Assembly (NCBI GenBank): GCA_947447625.1
Contig: CANFKS010000017.1
Coordinates: 1-50,203, forward strand
Reading direction: 5' to 3'
DNA from: Rhodospirillales bacterium
GTDB lineage: Bacteria > Pseudomonadota > Alphaproteobacteria > Acetobacterales > Acetobacteraceae
Length of the DNA stretch: 50,203 nucleotides
Both the position numbers and the translations under genes were made by a program. Of this stretch, positions 24,665 to 34,044 are shown piece after piece. How positions within the stretch are numbered: position 1 is the first letter of the stretch; each line of letters starts with the position of its first letter. The notes under the pieces are model-generated. The model was given only the letters and a program-made list of their open reading frames with translations, had not been told where the DNA came from and made no database searches.

Positions 24665-25846
24665 TTAAGCCTCAAGCGCCGGCGTGCGATACAGCACCTG
24701 GCCGGCGATCGTGATTTCGGTGTCGACCAGATAGGCTCGTATTCCCGCAACATCGATCGCAACGCCAAGTCCGGGCGCATCGGGGGCAGCAACCGTGCCG
24801 TTGGCATCGCGCGCCAGCGGCGTTGCAACGAAATCGACAGCAAGCGATTTCGGCTGGAATGGATATTCGCAGATACGGTGATCCTCCAGCCCGGCGAAAG
24901 CCTGCATCGAGGCGCTCAGCGCGAGATGCGAGGTGAAGGTGTGGTTGACGAAGGTAATGCCCTTGGCAACGGCATAGTCGGCCACCCGCTTGGAGGGACC
25001 GATGCCGCCGATCCGGCCCGTGTCGATCTGGATGAAGCCGACGCCGCCATAATCGATCAAATGCCGCGCCATGGCGAAATTATGCGCCCCCTCCCCGCCC
25101 GCAAGCCGGACGTGCGGGCTGCGACGCGCCAGGGCGCCATAAGCCTCGTAGGCGCTGGCATGGAAGGGCTCCTCGAGCCAAGTGGCCTTGGCCGCCTCCA
25201 GCGCCGGAATGCGGGCGGCGGCGGCGGCGACATCCTCGCCCCAGATCTGCCCGGTATCGACCATCAGTAGCACATCAGGACCGACACCCTCGCGCGCCGC
25301 AGCGAAATGGTCGGCATCGAGCGCAACCGTGCCACGCCCAATCGGACCCCAGCCGAACTTGGCTGCGCCATAGCCGGCAGCGCGTGCCGAACGGCCCTGG
25401 CGCAGGGTGTCGGCCGGCGTATCGCCGAACAACATCGAGGCGTAAGGGTTCTTTTTGTGGCTCTGCCGATAGCCGAGCATGCGCCACACGGGCTCGCCCC
25501 GAGCATGGCCGAGCAGATCCCACAGGGCCATCTCCACGCCGGACCAGGTGTGGGCAGCCTGCAGCAGGTCCATGCTGTCATATTCGACCTGGGCCGCGAT
25601 GCGGGCAATGTCGGCGGGGCCGTCAAGCGCCTGCCCCAGCACGGAGGCTGCGACCGGGCGGCAGGCGCCGTGCGACATGGGGCACACGAAGGCGGCAATG
25701 GAGGGCAAGGGCGCGGCCTCGCACTCGCCCCAGCCGGTGAACCCTCCCGCGCGCACCCGCACCAGCAGCGCGTCCTGGCTGCCGTCGGCCTCGGTGGTGA
25801 CCACCGGCATCGCCAGATAGAAAAGGTCGACCGCCTCGATTTTCAT
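24665..25846 (-). CDS. Mandelate racemase/muconate lactonizing enzyme family protein (first)
   Basis: 393 residues of the enolase superfamily, with N-terminal capping domain and C-terminal barrel. Likely magnesium ligands are Asp197 (LLMVDTGQ), Glu225/226 (WLEEPF) and Glu252 (LAGGEGA). Asp275 (FIQIDTGRIGG) and His302 (FVNHTFTSH) form a candidate His–Asp dyad. On the other face only Lys163 (GAAKFGWGP) is present: the first Lys of the usual KxK is Ala. It would abstract a proton next to a carboxylate, as a dehydratase or epimerase; the substrate is unknown. It overlaps the M81 gene upstream by 4 bases, so they act together. Confidence 0.9.
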   Translation of the reverse strand: MKIEAVDLFYLAMPVVTTEADGSQDALLVRVRAGGFTGWGECEAAPLPSIAAFVCPMSHGACRPVAASVLGQALDGPADIARIAAQVEYDSMDLLQAAHTWSGVEMALWDLLGHARGEPVWRMLGYRQSHKKNPYASMLFGDTPADTLRQGRSARAAGYGAAKFGWGPIGRGTVALDADHFAAAREGVGPDVLLMVDTGQIWGEDVAAAAARIPALEAAKATWLEEPFHASAYEAYGALARRSPHVRLAGGEGAHNFAMARHLIDYGGVGFIQIDTGRIGGIGPSKRVADYAVAKGITFVNHTFTSHLALSASMQAFAGLEDHRICEYPFQPKSLAVDFVATPLARDANGTVAAPDAPGLGVAIDVAGIRAYLVDTEITIAGQVLYRTPALEA

Positions 25847-27351
25847 CGGCTGCCTTGTGCTCCGCCATTGGTGCAGTAGAGCACCGCCGCTGGGGCGAAC
25901 GTGACGTCGGGGTCAAGCGGATACATCGGCCTTGCACAGATCGTATGACCAAGGGTCGGCAGGTTGGCGGAGGTGGCGCCGGGGATGTCGATGTTAAAGT
26001 TCTTCTCAACCCATTGATCGAACATATGATATTCGGTGTGTGGCGATTTCACCACGATGAGGTCGTAGTCGGTCGGGTCGATGCCGACCGAATAGTACAT
26101 CGCCCGGTCAAACAGGCTGACCGAGCGGGTCATCACCACCACCGTCGTGTTGCCATAGGTCAGCACCGCGGTCGGCCCGGCATCCAGGCCGGAGCGCATT
26201 GTCTCGAGCTTCGCCTGCCCGTCCGATAGGAGCTTGACGCGGGCAGTGACAGGCATGGGCGGGAAGCGCGCCGCGTCACTCTGCCCGCCCAGCGTGGTTT
26301 CGATCACGGCGCCGACACCTGCCGCATGGGCCGCGCGCGCCGCCTTGGGGTCGACGATCTGGCACAACACACGCTTCGTATAGCCGGCGTCGCGCAGGGC
26401 GTTGAGAATCAAATTCGAATCACCCGTCGCGCCGGACGAAGTAGCGTCCGCAGCGTCCGTGAACAGCACGGGGCCGGTCATCGTCGCAGCCTGGGAGATG
26501 GCACGGTCGAGCGTAATGAACTTACCCTGCATGCGATGGCGCTGAGGCCAGAAATCGTGGGCCAGACGCAGCGCCTCGGCCTGCGCCGTGGCTTCGTCAT
26601 CGCGGGTCATGACGATCACCTGGCTGCACAGCTCCGGCACGTCGGTGAACGGATTGCCGATCATGATGCCAGCCGACATCGCGGTACCGTCGCGTTCGAT
26701 CCGTTGGCATTCCCGGATCATGTCCCCGTAGCAGCCGGATTTGGTGATGAGTTCGTCGCCGCGCACCAGGGCCGGTATCACCACGCGGGCGATCGTGGTG
26801 CGGGTGGGTTGATCCATCAGGTGCAGCAGCAACCGCGCTGCGCGGGCGCCGGTGCTGGCGAAATCGACATGGGGATAGGTGTGATAGATTGCGAGACCGT
26901 TGATCTGCTTGAGCATGCGGTCGGTCAGGATGCCGTGAAGGTCGAGCGAAATGACGATCGGCAGATCCGGCCCGGCGAGGCGGCGCACCTCGGTGAGGAT
27001 CCAGCCCTCAGGATCGAGCTCGCCATCAGCGCCCATCGCACCGTGGAGCGACACGTAAATGCCGTCGATGTCCTGCATCGCCGCGGCCACCGCTTGGCCC
27101 AGTTCGCTGGATAGCTGCTTCCAACCCGCCGCGCAGAGCAGTCCAGCGCTGCCCGCCTTGGCCGAATAGGTCGGCACCAGGTCAGCCCCCGCGGCGCGGA
27201 AGACGTCCAGCGCGCCGCCCAAGCCTGTGTTGAGACCGGATTGCCCAAACAATTCCGCCCCGCGCGTGACGGCAAACGCGTCGTAATCAGATTGCATCGG
27301 ATTGAAGGATGAGATTTCCTGCATGCACTCGACAAGCATGATGCGCGCCAT
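25843..27351 (-). CDS. M81-family (MlrC-like) metallopeptidase
   Basis: 502 residues from ATG 27351 (MARIMLVECMQEISSFNP), with AAGGGA upstream; the longer frame to 27420 crosses the divergent promoter region. Family landmarks are the early QEISSFNP, YVSLHGAMGADG (about 99–110), the metal-binding DLHG (Asp137, His139) and HTYPHVDFASTGARAARLL (His161), and SPHTEYHMFDQW near the C-terminus. MlrC, the best-known member, cleaves linearised microcystin products; most relatives, including those beside Dpp-type transporters, have no proven substrate. It is coupled to an enolase-type gene and divergent from another. Confidence 0.9.
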   Translation of the reverse strand: MARIMLVECMQEISSFNPMQSDYDAFAVTRGAELFGQSGLNTGLGGALDVFRAAGADLVPTYSAKAGSAGLLCAAGWKQLSSELGQAVAAAMQDIDGIYVSLHGAMGADGELDPEGWILTEVRRLAGPDLPIVISLDLHGILTDRMLKQINGLAIYHTYPHVDFASTGARAARLLLHLMDQPTRTTIARVVIPALVRGDELITKSGCYGDMIRECQRIERDGTAMSAGIMIGNPFTDVPELCSQVIVMTRDDEATAQAEALRLAHDFWPQRHRMQGKFITLDRAISQAATMTGPVLFTDAADATSSGATGDSNLILNALRDAGYTKRVLCQIVDPKAARAAHAAGVGAVIETTLGGQSDAARFPPMPVTARVKLLSDGQAKLETMRSGLDAGPTAVLTYGNTTVVVMTRSVSLFDRAMYYSVGIDPTDYDLIVVKSPHTEYHMFDQWVEKNFNIDIPGATSANLPTLGHTICARPMYPLDPDVTFAPAAVLYCTNGGAQGSR

Positions 27352-27435
27352 AGGGCGTTCCCTTTCTTCTTGCCGGCATTCGGTTCTAGCATCAGGCCGG
27401 ACGTTGTAGATCAATATCAAGGGGAGGATAGACCG

Positions 27436-28611
27436 ATGACCGGACCGAGGGAAACCGCGCTACAGGCGCCAATTCGAATCACCGACATCAAGGTGGCGCC
27501 CCTGGTCGGCGAAACGCCCAAGGGCGGCTGGTCGACCGAAATCAAACCGGAGGACTCAATCCACGCCCTCATCGCTGTGCATACTGACGCTGGCATCATC
27601 GGCCACGGCAGCGTTTTCACCAATGGCGGCCTGGCACAGGCCGGGGTGAAGGTGCTGGAGGCGCTGTGGCAGGGCGAGAATGCGCTGGAGCCGGAGCGGG
27701 TCAGCGAGAAGATGCATCAGAACACGTTCTGGATGGGACGCGGGGGCACTCTGACGCATGTCATCGGCGGTATCGATATCGCGCTATGGGATATTCTCGG
27801 CAAAGCAACCGGCATGCCGGTCGGGCGCCTGCTCGGCGGCACCTATGCCTCGCGGGTGCAGCCGTATTGCTCGCTGCTGATGGACGAACCCGCGCCGATG
27901 CAGGATCTGGTTGCGGGCTTTCGGGCGCAGGGATTTCGCGCCTTTAAAATCGGCTGGGGCCCGTTCGGCCGGCGCGACAACACCAAGCTCGACGAGGCCA
28001 TCGTGCGCGCCGCACGCGAGGGGGCGGGAGCGGATGCCAAGCTGTTCGTTGATGCCGGCGCATCGGACTGCTACTGGCCGCAGGGGCTCAAATGGGCGAT
28101 GCGGACGGCCGAGATGCTGAAGGACTATGATATCGGCTGGTTCGAGGAGGCGCTGCGGCCCGACGCGCTCGACGATTTCTGCCATCTGCGCAGGGTGAGC
28201 CCAGTGCCGATCGCCGGCGGCGAGTGTCTCACGCGGCGGCAGACCTTCCTGCCTTGGCTGCAAAAAGGCGCGCTCGACATCATCCAGCCCGACGTGACGA
28301 AATGCGGCGGCCTGTCGGAGCAGCGCCGCATTGCCTGGATGGCCGATGACTACGGTGTGAAATACGTGGGCCATGGTTGGAACACCGCCGTAGGCCTCGC
28401 CGCCGACCTGCAACTCGCGGCCGCGCTGCCCAATGTGGACCTTGTCGAGTTCATCGGCGGCAGCCCCTATCTCGACGGGATCACGACTGCGCCGTTCCGG
28501 CTCGATGCGCATGGATGGCTCGAAATACCGGAGGAGCCGGGCCTCGGTCTGCACATCGATCGCGACAAACTCGCACGCTACACGCCGGATGCCTCGGTGC
28601 TGTTCGAGTAA
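27436..28611 (+). CDS. Mandelate racemase/muconate lactonizing enzyme family protein (second)
   Basis: 391 residues; GGGGAGG at 27421–27427 sits 8 bases before ATG 27436. Enolase-superfamily barrel: likely metal ligands Asp206 (LFVDAGAS), Glu237/238 (WFEEAL) and Glu263 (IAGGECL), with dyad candidates Asp286 (IIQPDVTKCGG) and His313 (VGHGWNTA). As in the first enzyme, a single Lys171 (RAFKIGWGPFG) replaces KxK. The barrel motif KxGWGP(F/I)G is shared by both proteins, but overall they are clearly different enzymes. It is divergent from the M81 gene across 84 bases, suggesting shared control and a common pathway. Confidence 0.9.
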   Translation: MTGPRETALQAPIRITDIKVAPLVGETPKGGWSTEIKPEDSIHALIAVHTDAGIIGHGSVFTNGGLAQAGVKVLEALWQGENALEPERVSEKMHQNTFWMGRGGTLTHVIGGIDIALWDILGKATGMPVGRLLGGTYASRVQPYCSLLMDEPAPMQDLVAGFRAQGFRAFKIGWGPFGRRDNTKLDEAIVRAAREGAGADAKLFVDAGASDCYWPQGLKWAMRTAEMLKDYDIGWFEEALRPDALDDFCHLRRVSPVPIAGGECLTRRQTFLPWLQKGALDIIQPDVTKCGGLSEQRRIAWMADDYGVKYVGHGWNTAVGLAADLQLAAALPNVDLVEFIGGSPYLDGITTAPFRLDAHGWLEIPEEPGLGLHIDRDKLARYTPDASVLFE

Positions 28612-28822
28612 GCGCTGGTGGACACGAGCCGTGCGCCCCCGTCACACCGCTCGGAACGCAAGGACGCGGAGACCCCTTGAGGGACCAGAACAGCACCGCC
28701 GCCAGCGGGTTCCGCCGCCGAGAGGGCTGAGTTCCCGTCTGACCGCTTGCCGCGCAGGGCGCTAGCACGTAACAGACCCCCCTTGCCGGCGCGGTGCCGG
28801 TCAATGGCTGGGATCAGGTTTC

Positions 28823-30505
28823 ATGGCGAGCGAAGCGGCGACGCAAGAGGCTGGGCGGGATTTCATCCGGGATATCGTGCAGGCGGACCTCGACGCCGGG
28901 CGGGTCCAAACCGTCGTGACCCGGTTTCCGCCAGAGCCCAACGGGTTCCTCCATATTGGGCACGCCAAGTCGATCTGTCTGAATTTCGGCATCGCACAGG
29001 AATTTGGCGGGCGCTGCCACATGCGCTTTGACGACACCAATCCAACCAAGGAAGAACAAGCCTTTATCGATGCCATTTCGTATGACGTCCGCTGGCTTGG
29101 CTTCGATTGGGGCGAGCATCTTTATCACGCGTCGGACTACTTCGAGCAGCTCTACGCATGGGCCGAACACCTCATCGCCAGCGGTCTCGCCTATGTCGAT
29201 GACCAGTCGCCCGATCAGATGCGCGAGACGCGCGGCACATTGACCGAGCCCGGACGAAATTCCGAGTACCGCGATCGCGGCGTGGCTGAGAACCTCGATC
29301 TGTTCCGCCGCATGCGTGCCGGCGAATTCCCCAATGGCGCCCGCGTGCTGCGTGCCAAAATCGACATGGCGTCGGGCAATATGAACCTGCGCGATCCTGC
29401 GCTGTATCGCATTCTGCACGCGGCGCATCCGCGCACCGGCGATGCCTGGTGCATCTACCCGACCTATGATTTCGCGCACGGCCAGTCTGACGCCATCGAG
29501 GGCATCACCCATTCGGTCTGCACCCTCGAATTCGAGGATCATCGGCCGCTCTACGAGTGGTGCCTGGAAAATCTTCCGGTGCCGTCCAAGCCGCGTCAGT
29601 ACGAATTCGCCCGCCTCAACATCGGCTATACCGTGCTGTCCAAGCGCGTGCTGACCACGCTGGTGCGCGAGGGGCATGTCACCGGTTGGGACGATCCGCG
29701 CATGCCGACCATTGCCGGGCTGCGCCGCCGCGGCGTGCCGGCGGCCGCGATCCGGGACTTCGCGCGCCGCATCGGCGTTGCGCGCGCCTACAGCATCGTC
29801 GACTTCGCCATGCTGGAGCATGTGATCCGCGAGCACCTCAACCGCAGCGCGCCGCGCCGCATGGCGGTGCTGCGGCCGCTCAAGGTCGTGGTCGAGAACT
29901 ATCCGGAGGATAAGGTCGAAACCCTCCCCGCCATCAACCACCCGGATGACGCCGAGCAGGGCAGCCGTGACATCACTTTTGGGCGCGAACTTTACGTCGA
30001 TCGGGACGACTTCATGGAGAACCCACCCAAAAAATTCTTCCGCCTTGGCCCGGGTCGCGAGGTGCGACTGCGCTACGGTTATTTCATCACCTGCCACAGC
30101 GTGGTGAAGGATGCCGATGGGGAGGTGATCGAACTGCGCTGCACCTATGATCCCACCACCAAGGGCGGCAACGCACCTGACGGGCGGAAAGTGCAGGCAA
30201 CGATCCACTGGGTCGAGGCGACGACCGCCGTCTCAGCCGAGATCCGGATCTACAACCAGTTGTTCGCCCGCCCTGACCCCGGCGCCGATGGCGACATCTT
30301 TGCCGACATCAACCCCGATTCGATCGAAGTCCTCCAGGGCTGTCTGGTCGAACCAGCCCTCGTTGCCGCGAACACTGCGGAAACGGTGCAGTTCGAACGC
30401 ACCGGCTACTTCTGCCCGGACCCGGACAGCCGGCCCGACCGTCTGGTGTTCAATCGGACGGTTGGGCTGCGGGACACATGGGCCAAAGTCAAGGCCGCCG
30501 GCTAA
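28823..30505 (+). CDS. glnS: Glutaminyl-tRNA synthetase
   Basis: 560 residues, normal for GlnRS. The class I signature is HIGHAKS in [15 protein letters not shown] (about 37–51), and the KMSKS equivalent is VLSKR. Typical GlnRS segments include [17 protein letters not shown] and SHSV-type [18 protein letters not shown]. The C-terminal anticodon-binding beta-barrels are intact to [10 protein letters not shown]. It charges tRNA-Gln directly; many alphaproteobacteria instead use the GatCAB amidation route, so the lineage has GlnRS. It stands alone; the 211 bases upstream hold no gene or clear promoter. Confidence 0.96.
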   Translation: MASEAATQEAGRDFIRDIVQADLDAGRVQTVVTRFPPEPNGFLHIGHAKSICLNFGIAQEFGGRCHMRFDDTNPTKEEQAFIDAISYDVRWLGFDWGEHLYHASDYFEQLYAWAEHLIASGLAYVDDQSPDQMRETRGTLTEPGRNSEYRDRGVAENLDLFRRMRAGEFPNGARVLRAKIDMASGNMNLRDPALYRILHAAHPRTGDAWCIYPTYDFAHGQSDAIEGITHSVCTLEFEDHRPLYEWCLENLPVPSKPRQYEFARLNIGYTVLSKRVLTTLVREGHVTGWDDPRMPTIAGLRRRGVPAAAIRDFARRIGVARAYSIVDFAMLEHVIREHLNRSAPRRMAVLRPLKVVVENYPEDKVETLPAINHPDDAEQGSRDITFGRELYVDRDDFMENPPKKFFRLGPGREVRLRYGYFITCHSVVKDADGEVIELRCTYDPTTKGGNAPDGRKVQATIHWVEATTAVSAEIRIYNQLFARPDPGADGDIFADINPDSIEVLQGCLVEPALVAANTAETVQFERTGYFCPDPDSRPDRLVFNRTVGLRDTWAKVKAAG

Positions 30506-30613
30506 GTCAGCGGCGGAAGCGCACGGCCGGTCACGACATGATTGACGAAGTCGGGCAAGCCGGGCACTTATTCCCGCACTGACAGCGGGCAGCGCGCTGC
30601 CAGCCAATGGAAT

Positions 30614-30685
30614 GCCGGGTTAGCACAGCGGTAGTGCAGCGGTTTTGTAAACCGAAGGTCGGGGGTTCAATCCCCTCACCCGGCA
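30614..30685 (+). tRNA. tRNA-Thr (anticodon TGT)
   Basis: 72 bases fold into a full cloverleaf: acceptor GCCGGGT/ACCCGGC, D-arm GCAC/GTGC, anticodon stem GCGGT/ACCGA with loop TTTGTAA (anticodon TGT at 30646–30648), a variable loop of 5, and T-arm GGGGG-TTCAATC-CCCTC. The G27–A43 mismatch is also seen in tRNA-Thr elsewhere. The discriminator is A, and CCA is not encoded. It lies 108 bases after glnS. Confidence 0.93.
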
Positions 30686-30918
30686 TCACTCCTATAACCG
30701 ACTGAGCAATGAGGTCGATGTGTCGGCCTGGTTCGGTGGATCGTCCGCGCCTCTCAGGCTGCCGCGGACGCACGGAGGCGTCGTCCCCTTGCGCGCGGCC
30801 ATCCCACTTGCCGCGCCACTCGTCGATTTACGCATTTTTTTGCAAATGGCCTGACGGTGCCGGGAGTTAAGGGAGGAGGGGGATTGCATCGACCGGCCGG
30901 GTTCGCCAACCTCAAGAC

Positions 30919-31470
30919 ATGGCCGAATTTGAACGCAAGATCCCGGACGGTGACTCCCGCGAGCGGCAGGTGTGCCGCGATTGCGGGCATATCGACTATC
31001 AGAATCCCAAGATCGTTGCCGGCGCGGTGGTGGCGCATGAGGGACGGGTGCTGTTGTGCCGGCGGGCGATCGAGCCGCGCAGGGGCTATTGGACGCTGCC
31101 GTCGGGCTACATGGAGTTGGGTGAAACCGTCGCCGAGGGGGCGGCACGCGAAGTGATGGAGGAGGCCGAAGCCGAGATCGTGATGGAGGGGCTGCTCGCG
31201 GTCTACAGCATCGCGCGGATCGGCCAGGTGCAGTTGATCTACCGCGCGCGCTTCGCCGACGGTGACACCCCGCGTTATGGCGCGGGACCTGAGAGCGAGG
31301 AGGTCGGATTGTTCGCATGGGACGACATCCCGTGGGACACGATCGCGTTCCCGACTGTCAAATGGGCGCTCGATGCGTGGCGGGCCAATCCGGACGGGCC
31401 GATCGGGGCGCCGGCCGGCAATCCACCGCATGACCCTCGTGGCGGAATTCGGCCACAATTACCTGCATGA
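30919..31470 (+). CDS. Nudix hydrolase with N-terminal zinc ribbon
   Basis: 183 residues. A short zinc-binding knuckle C19-x2-C22 (VCRDCGHIDYQNPK) leads into the Nudix fold (IVAGAVVAHEGRVLLCRRA). The Nudix box is GYMELGETVAEGAAREVMEEAEAEI at about 71–95, where the usual Gly after EE-x is Glu, as in the branch of the family with EEANA-like ends. It should hydrolyse a nucleoside-diphosphate-linked compound with magnesium; the substrate is unknown. It overlaps the next gene by 4 bases. The tail after about residue 160 is Pro/Gly-rich and poorly conserved-looking. Confidence 0.92.
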   Translation: MAEFERKIPDGDSRERQVCRDCGHIDYQNPKIVAGAVVAHEGRVLLCRRAIEPRRGYWTLPSGYMELGETVAEGAAREVMEEAEAEIVMEGLLAVYSIARIGQVQLIYRARFADGDTPRYGAGPESEEVGLFAWDDIPWDTIAFPTVKWALDAWRANPDGPIGAPAGNPPHDPRGGIRPQLPA

Positions 31471-31847
31471 TGACGTCCATGAGGCGCACGGTTCTCGCTG
31501 CGGCATTTGGCTTTTCGGCGCTGATGATGCAGGGCGCGGGCGCGGCCAGTCCTTTGTATTTGAACGGCCCGATGCCACAGTTTGCGCCTGAGATCAGCAA
31601 GGACAAGAACAGCTTTGTGCCGGCTCCGGTGCCCAAGCAAGGAGCCGAGTTGCCGAAGCCAAAGCCGCCGCGGCCGGGTGAGCCGGCGTTGTCGGGGGCT
31701 GTCTCGCCGTCATCGCCCCAGCTACGCAGTGGTGAAGGCTATACGCCGGGGTCGTCGTTCAACGATGAATTGCAGCGCCGCAACCGCTCGACAACGGGCT
31801 CCGGCCTCGCGCCACGGTTGCAGATCACCGTGCCGATGGACAATTGA
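31467..31847 (+). CDS. Small exported Pro-rich protein of unknown function
   Basis: 126 residues. It has a clear Sec signal: MMTSMRRTVLAAAFGFSALM then a cleavage region MQGAGAASP (about 21–29). The mature part is Pro/Ser/Lys-rich (VPKQGAELPKPKPPRPGEP) with no Cys and ends with a short strand-like LAPRLQITVPMDN. It looks like a disordered periplasmic or outer-membrane-associated protein. The ATGA overlap with the Nudix gene makes co-translation likely, though a functional link is not evident. A palindromic repeat follows 9 bases after the stop. Confidence 0.75.
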   Translation: MMTSMRRTVLAAAFGFSALMMQGAGAASPLYLNGPMPQFAPEISKDKNSFVPAPVPKQGAELPKPKPPRPGEPALSGAVSPSSPQLRSGEGYTPGSSFNDELQRRNRSTTGSGLAPRLQITVPMDN

Positions 31848-31856
31848 GCGGCGCCC

Positions 31857-31903
31857 AGACCCTGATGATTTTGGGCGGAATTGCCGAAAATCATCAGGGT
31901 CTA
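31857..31903 (-). repeat. Dispersed repeat, copy 5 (hairpin B only)
   Basis: AGACCCTGATGATTTTGGGC (31857–31876) and GCCGAAAATCATCAGGGTCT (31883–31902) pair with one mismatch around a 6-base loop. It corresponds to hairpin B made fully symmetrical; hairpin A is absent. It separates two convergent genes, and its CTA (31901–31903) is the TAG stop of ftsY. It may act as a bidirectional transcription end. Confidence 0.8.
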
Positions 31904-32821
31904 AAGGCCGACCAATCCGCGGGCGAACTCCTGAGGGTCGAACGGGCGGAGGTCTCCGGCCTGTTCGCCAACGCCCACAGAGTGAACCGGCAGGCCGAAT
32001 TCCTCGGCCAGCGCGACGACGATACCGCCGCGGGCGCTGCCGTCGAGTTTGGTGACGACGAGGCCGCTGACGTCGACCATCTCCTTGAAGACGCGCACCT
32101 GCTGGACGGCGTTCTGCCCTGTGGTGGCATCGAGCACGAGAATCACGGAGTGCGGCGCGGTGGTATCCTGCTTGTGAAGCACGCGGATGATTTTGCGCAA
32201 CTCTTCCATCAGGGCGCCCTTGTTGTGCAACCGCCCGGCGGTGTCGAGGAGGAGGACGTCGACGCGCTCGGCTTTGGCCCGGGACAGCCCATCGAACGCA
32301 AGCCCGGCCGCATCGCCATCAGGCTGGCCGGAGACAACGTCAGCACCGGTGCGGCTGCCCCAGACCTGCAGTTGCTCAACGGCGGCGGCGCGGAACGTGT
32401 CCCCAGCCACCAGCATGGCGCGCATGCCCTGCTCGGCATAGCTCTGTGCGAATTTGCCGATCGTGGTTGTCTTGCCGGTGCCGTTGACGCCAACGACGAG
32501 CACGACATGGGGTTGGAGGGTGCGGTCGATCACCAGGGAACGCGCGACGGGGGCGAGGATGGCAGCAATTTCTTCGGCCAGGGCCTCCTTGATTTCCTCG
32601 TCGCTGACTTCCTTGCCGAAGCGCGTGCGGCGGAAATTGGCGATGATCTTACCGGCGACGGCGGTGCCGAGGTCAGCAGCGATCAGCAGGTCTTCCAGTT
32701 CTTCGAGGGCGGCATCATCGAGTTTGCGCTTGGTGAAAACCGCAGTGATGCCGGCGGCGAGCTTTTCGGTGGAGCGGGCAAGGCCCTGTTTGAGGCGGGA
32801 GAAGAAAGCGCCGATGGCCAT
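31901..32821 (-). CDS. ftsY: Signal recognition particle receptor FtsY
   Basis: 306 residues, a short FtsY lacking the long acidic A domain of enteric homologues. The N domain is a helical bundle (residues about 1–95); the G domain has P-loop GVNGTGKTTTIGKFA, LLLDTAGRLHNK and TKLDGSARGG. It docks SRP–ribosome complexes at the inner membrane. The start ATG 32821 overlaps the last base of mtaB's stop, in a dapF–mtaB–ftsY run seen in other alphaproteobacteria. The TAG stop is provided by a dispersed repeat. Confidence 0.96.
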   Translation of the reverse strand: MAIGAFFSRLKQGLARSTEKLAAGITAVFTKRKLDDAALEELEDLLIAADLGTAVAGKIIANFRRTRFGKEVSDEEIKEALAEEIAAILAPVARSLVIDRTLQPHVVLVVGVNGTGKTTTIGKFAQSYAEQGMRAMLVAGDTFRAAAVEQLQVWGSRTGADVVSGQPDGDAAGLAFDGLSRAKAERVDVLLLDTAGRLHNKGALMEELRKIIRVLHKQDTTAPHSVILVLDATTGQNAVQQVRVFKEMVDVSGLVVTKLDGSARGGIVVALAEEFGLPVHSVGVGEQAGDLRPFDPQEFARGLVGL

Positions 32822-34044
32822 CAGGCAGGCTCCGCGATGAGGTGGTCGTCAGTGGCGCCGGTGATGCGCGCAGCGAGAAGGCAGCCGGGGCCGGCCGGGA
32901 CCTTCACGGGGGCGAAGTGTTCGCTGTGGCCCGTGGTTTCAGTTTCCCCGAGCACGATGGTGCGGCTCCCGACCAGGCCGTCGAAGAAGCGGCGGCGTGC
33001 CTGGCTGCCGGCCTCACGCAGGAGGGCGGCGCGTTCCTTGCGGAGCGCCTTGGGAACGGCGGGCATGCGCGCGGCAGGTGTGCCAGGGCGGCTGCTATAG
33101 GGGAAGACGTGGAGGAAAGGGATGTCCATGCGGGCAATGAAGTCGAGCGTTTCGGCAAACAAGGCGTCTGTTTCGGTCGGGAAACCGGCGATCAGATCGG
33201 CGCCGATGGCGATGCCGGGGCGCAGCGCGCGGGCGCGATCAATGACGCTGGCGGCGTCCGCGGTGAGGTGGCGGCGCTTCATGCGCTTGAGGATGAGGTC
33301 GGAACCGGCCTGGAGCGACAGGTGCAGATGCGGCATCAGGCGGGGCTCGTGTTCGATGAGGCGCCACACATCGTCGTCAATCTCGACCGGATCGAGCGAA
33401 GACAGACGCAGACGCGGCAGTTCGGGTACGGCGGCGAACAGGCGACGGGTCATCTGGCCCAATGTGGGAGCGCCGGGCAGGTCGGGGCCATAGCTCGTGA
33501 GGTCGACGCCGGTGAGGACGACTTCGTTGTAGCCTGCGCTGACAAGGGCGCGGACCTGCTCAACGATAGCACCCATCGGTACGGAGCGGCTGGGGCCGCG
33601 GCCGAAGGGGATGATGCAGAAGGTGCAGCGGTGGTCGCACCCCTGCTGGACTTCGACAAACGCGCGGGCGCGGCCGGCGAATTCGGTGATGAGATGACCG
33701 GCGGTTTCTCGGGCGGCCATGATATCGGAGACGGCTGAGCCGGCCGTATCAGTCCAGCTTTCCGGCAGGAGCTTTTCGGCGTTACCCAGCACCCGGGTGA
33801 CGCCGGGGAGAGACGACCATGCGTCGGGGGCAATTTGCGCCGCACAGCCGGTCACGACGATTTTGGCATCAGGGCGTTCGCGGTGGAGTTTGCGGATGGC
33901 CTGCCGGGCCTGGCGTTCGGCTTCGCCGGTGACGGCGCAGGTGTTGATGATAACGGTGTCGGTCAGGGCCTGGGCGTGGCCGCGCATAACCTCGCTCTCG
34001 TAGGTGTTGAGACGACAGCCGAAGGTGAGGATATCGACGGTCAT
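32821..34044 (-). CDS. mtaB: tRNA t6A37 methylthiotransferase MtaB
   Basis: 407 residues. The MTTase domain cysteines are Cys10 ([12 protein letters not shown]), Cys36 ([10 protein letters not shown]) and Cys67 (VTGCAAQ), which hold one Fe-S cluster. The radical-SAM cluster is Cys136, Cys140 and Cys143 ([16 protein letters not shown]). A TRAM-like tail follows (about 345–407, ending AEPA). It converts t6A to ms2t6A at position 37 of ANN-decoding tRNAs. It overlaps dapF (ATGA) upstream and abuts ftsY downstream. Confidence 0.95.
   Translation of the reverse strand: MTVDILTFGCRLNTYESEVMRGHAQALTDTVIINTCAVTGEAERQARQAIRKLHRERPDAKIVVTGCAAQIAPDAWSSLPGVTRVLGNAEKLLPESWTDTAGSAVSDIMAARETAGHLITEFAGRARAFVEVQQGCDHRCTFCIIPFGRGPSRSVPMGAIVEQVRALVSAGYNEVVLTGVDLTSYGPDLPGAPTLGQMTRRLFAAVPELPRLRLSSLDPVEIDDDVWRLIEHEPRLMPHLHLSLQAGSDLILKRMKRRHLTADAASVIDRARALRPGIAIGADLIAGFPTETDALFAETLDFIARMDIPFLHVFPYSSRPGTPAARMPAVPKALRKERAALLREAGSQARRRFFDGLVGSRTIVLGETETTGHSEHFAPVKVPAGPGCLLAARITGATDDHLIAEPA

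Noticed and set aside
30744-30770. Hairpin GTCCGCG…CGCGGAC after the tRNA
   Set aside because: Only a 7-bp stem with a 13-base loop and no T-run; not a convincing terminator.
30531-30773. 80-codon minus-strand frame containing MPGEGIEPPTFGLQNRCTT
   Set aside because: It is the reverse of tRNA-Thr, a well-known source of false gene calls.
31844-33100. 418-codon plus-strand frame opposite ftsY and mtaB
   Set aside because: Shadow of two certain minus-strand genes.
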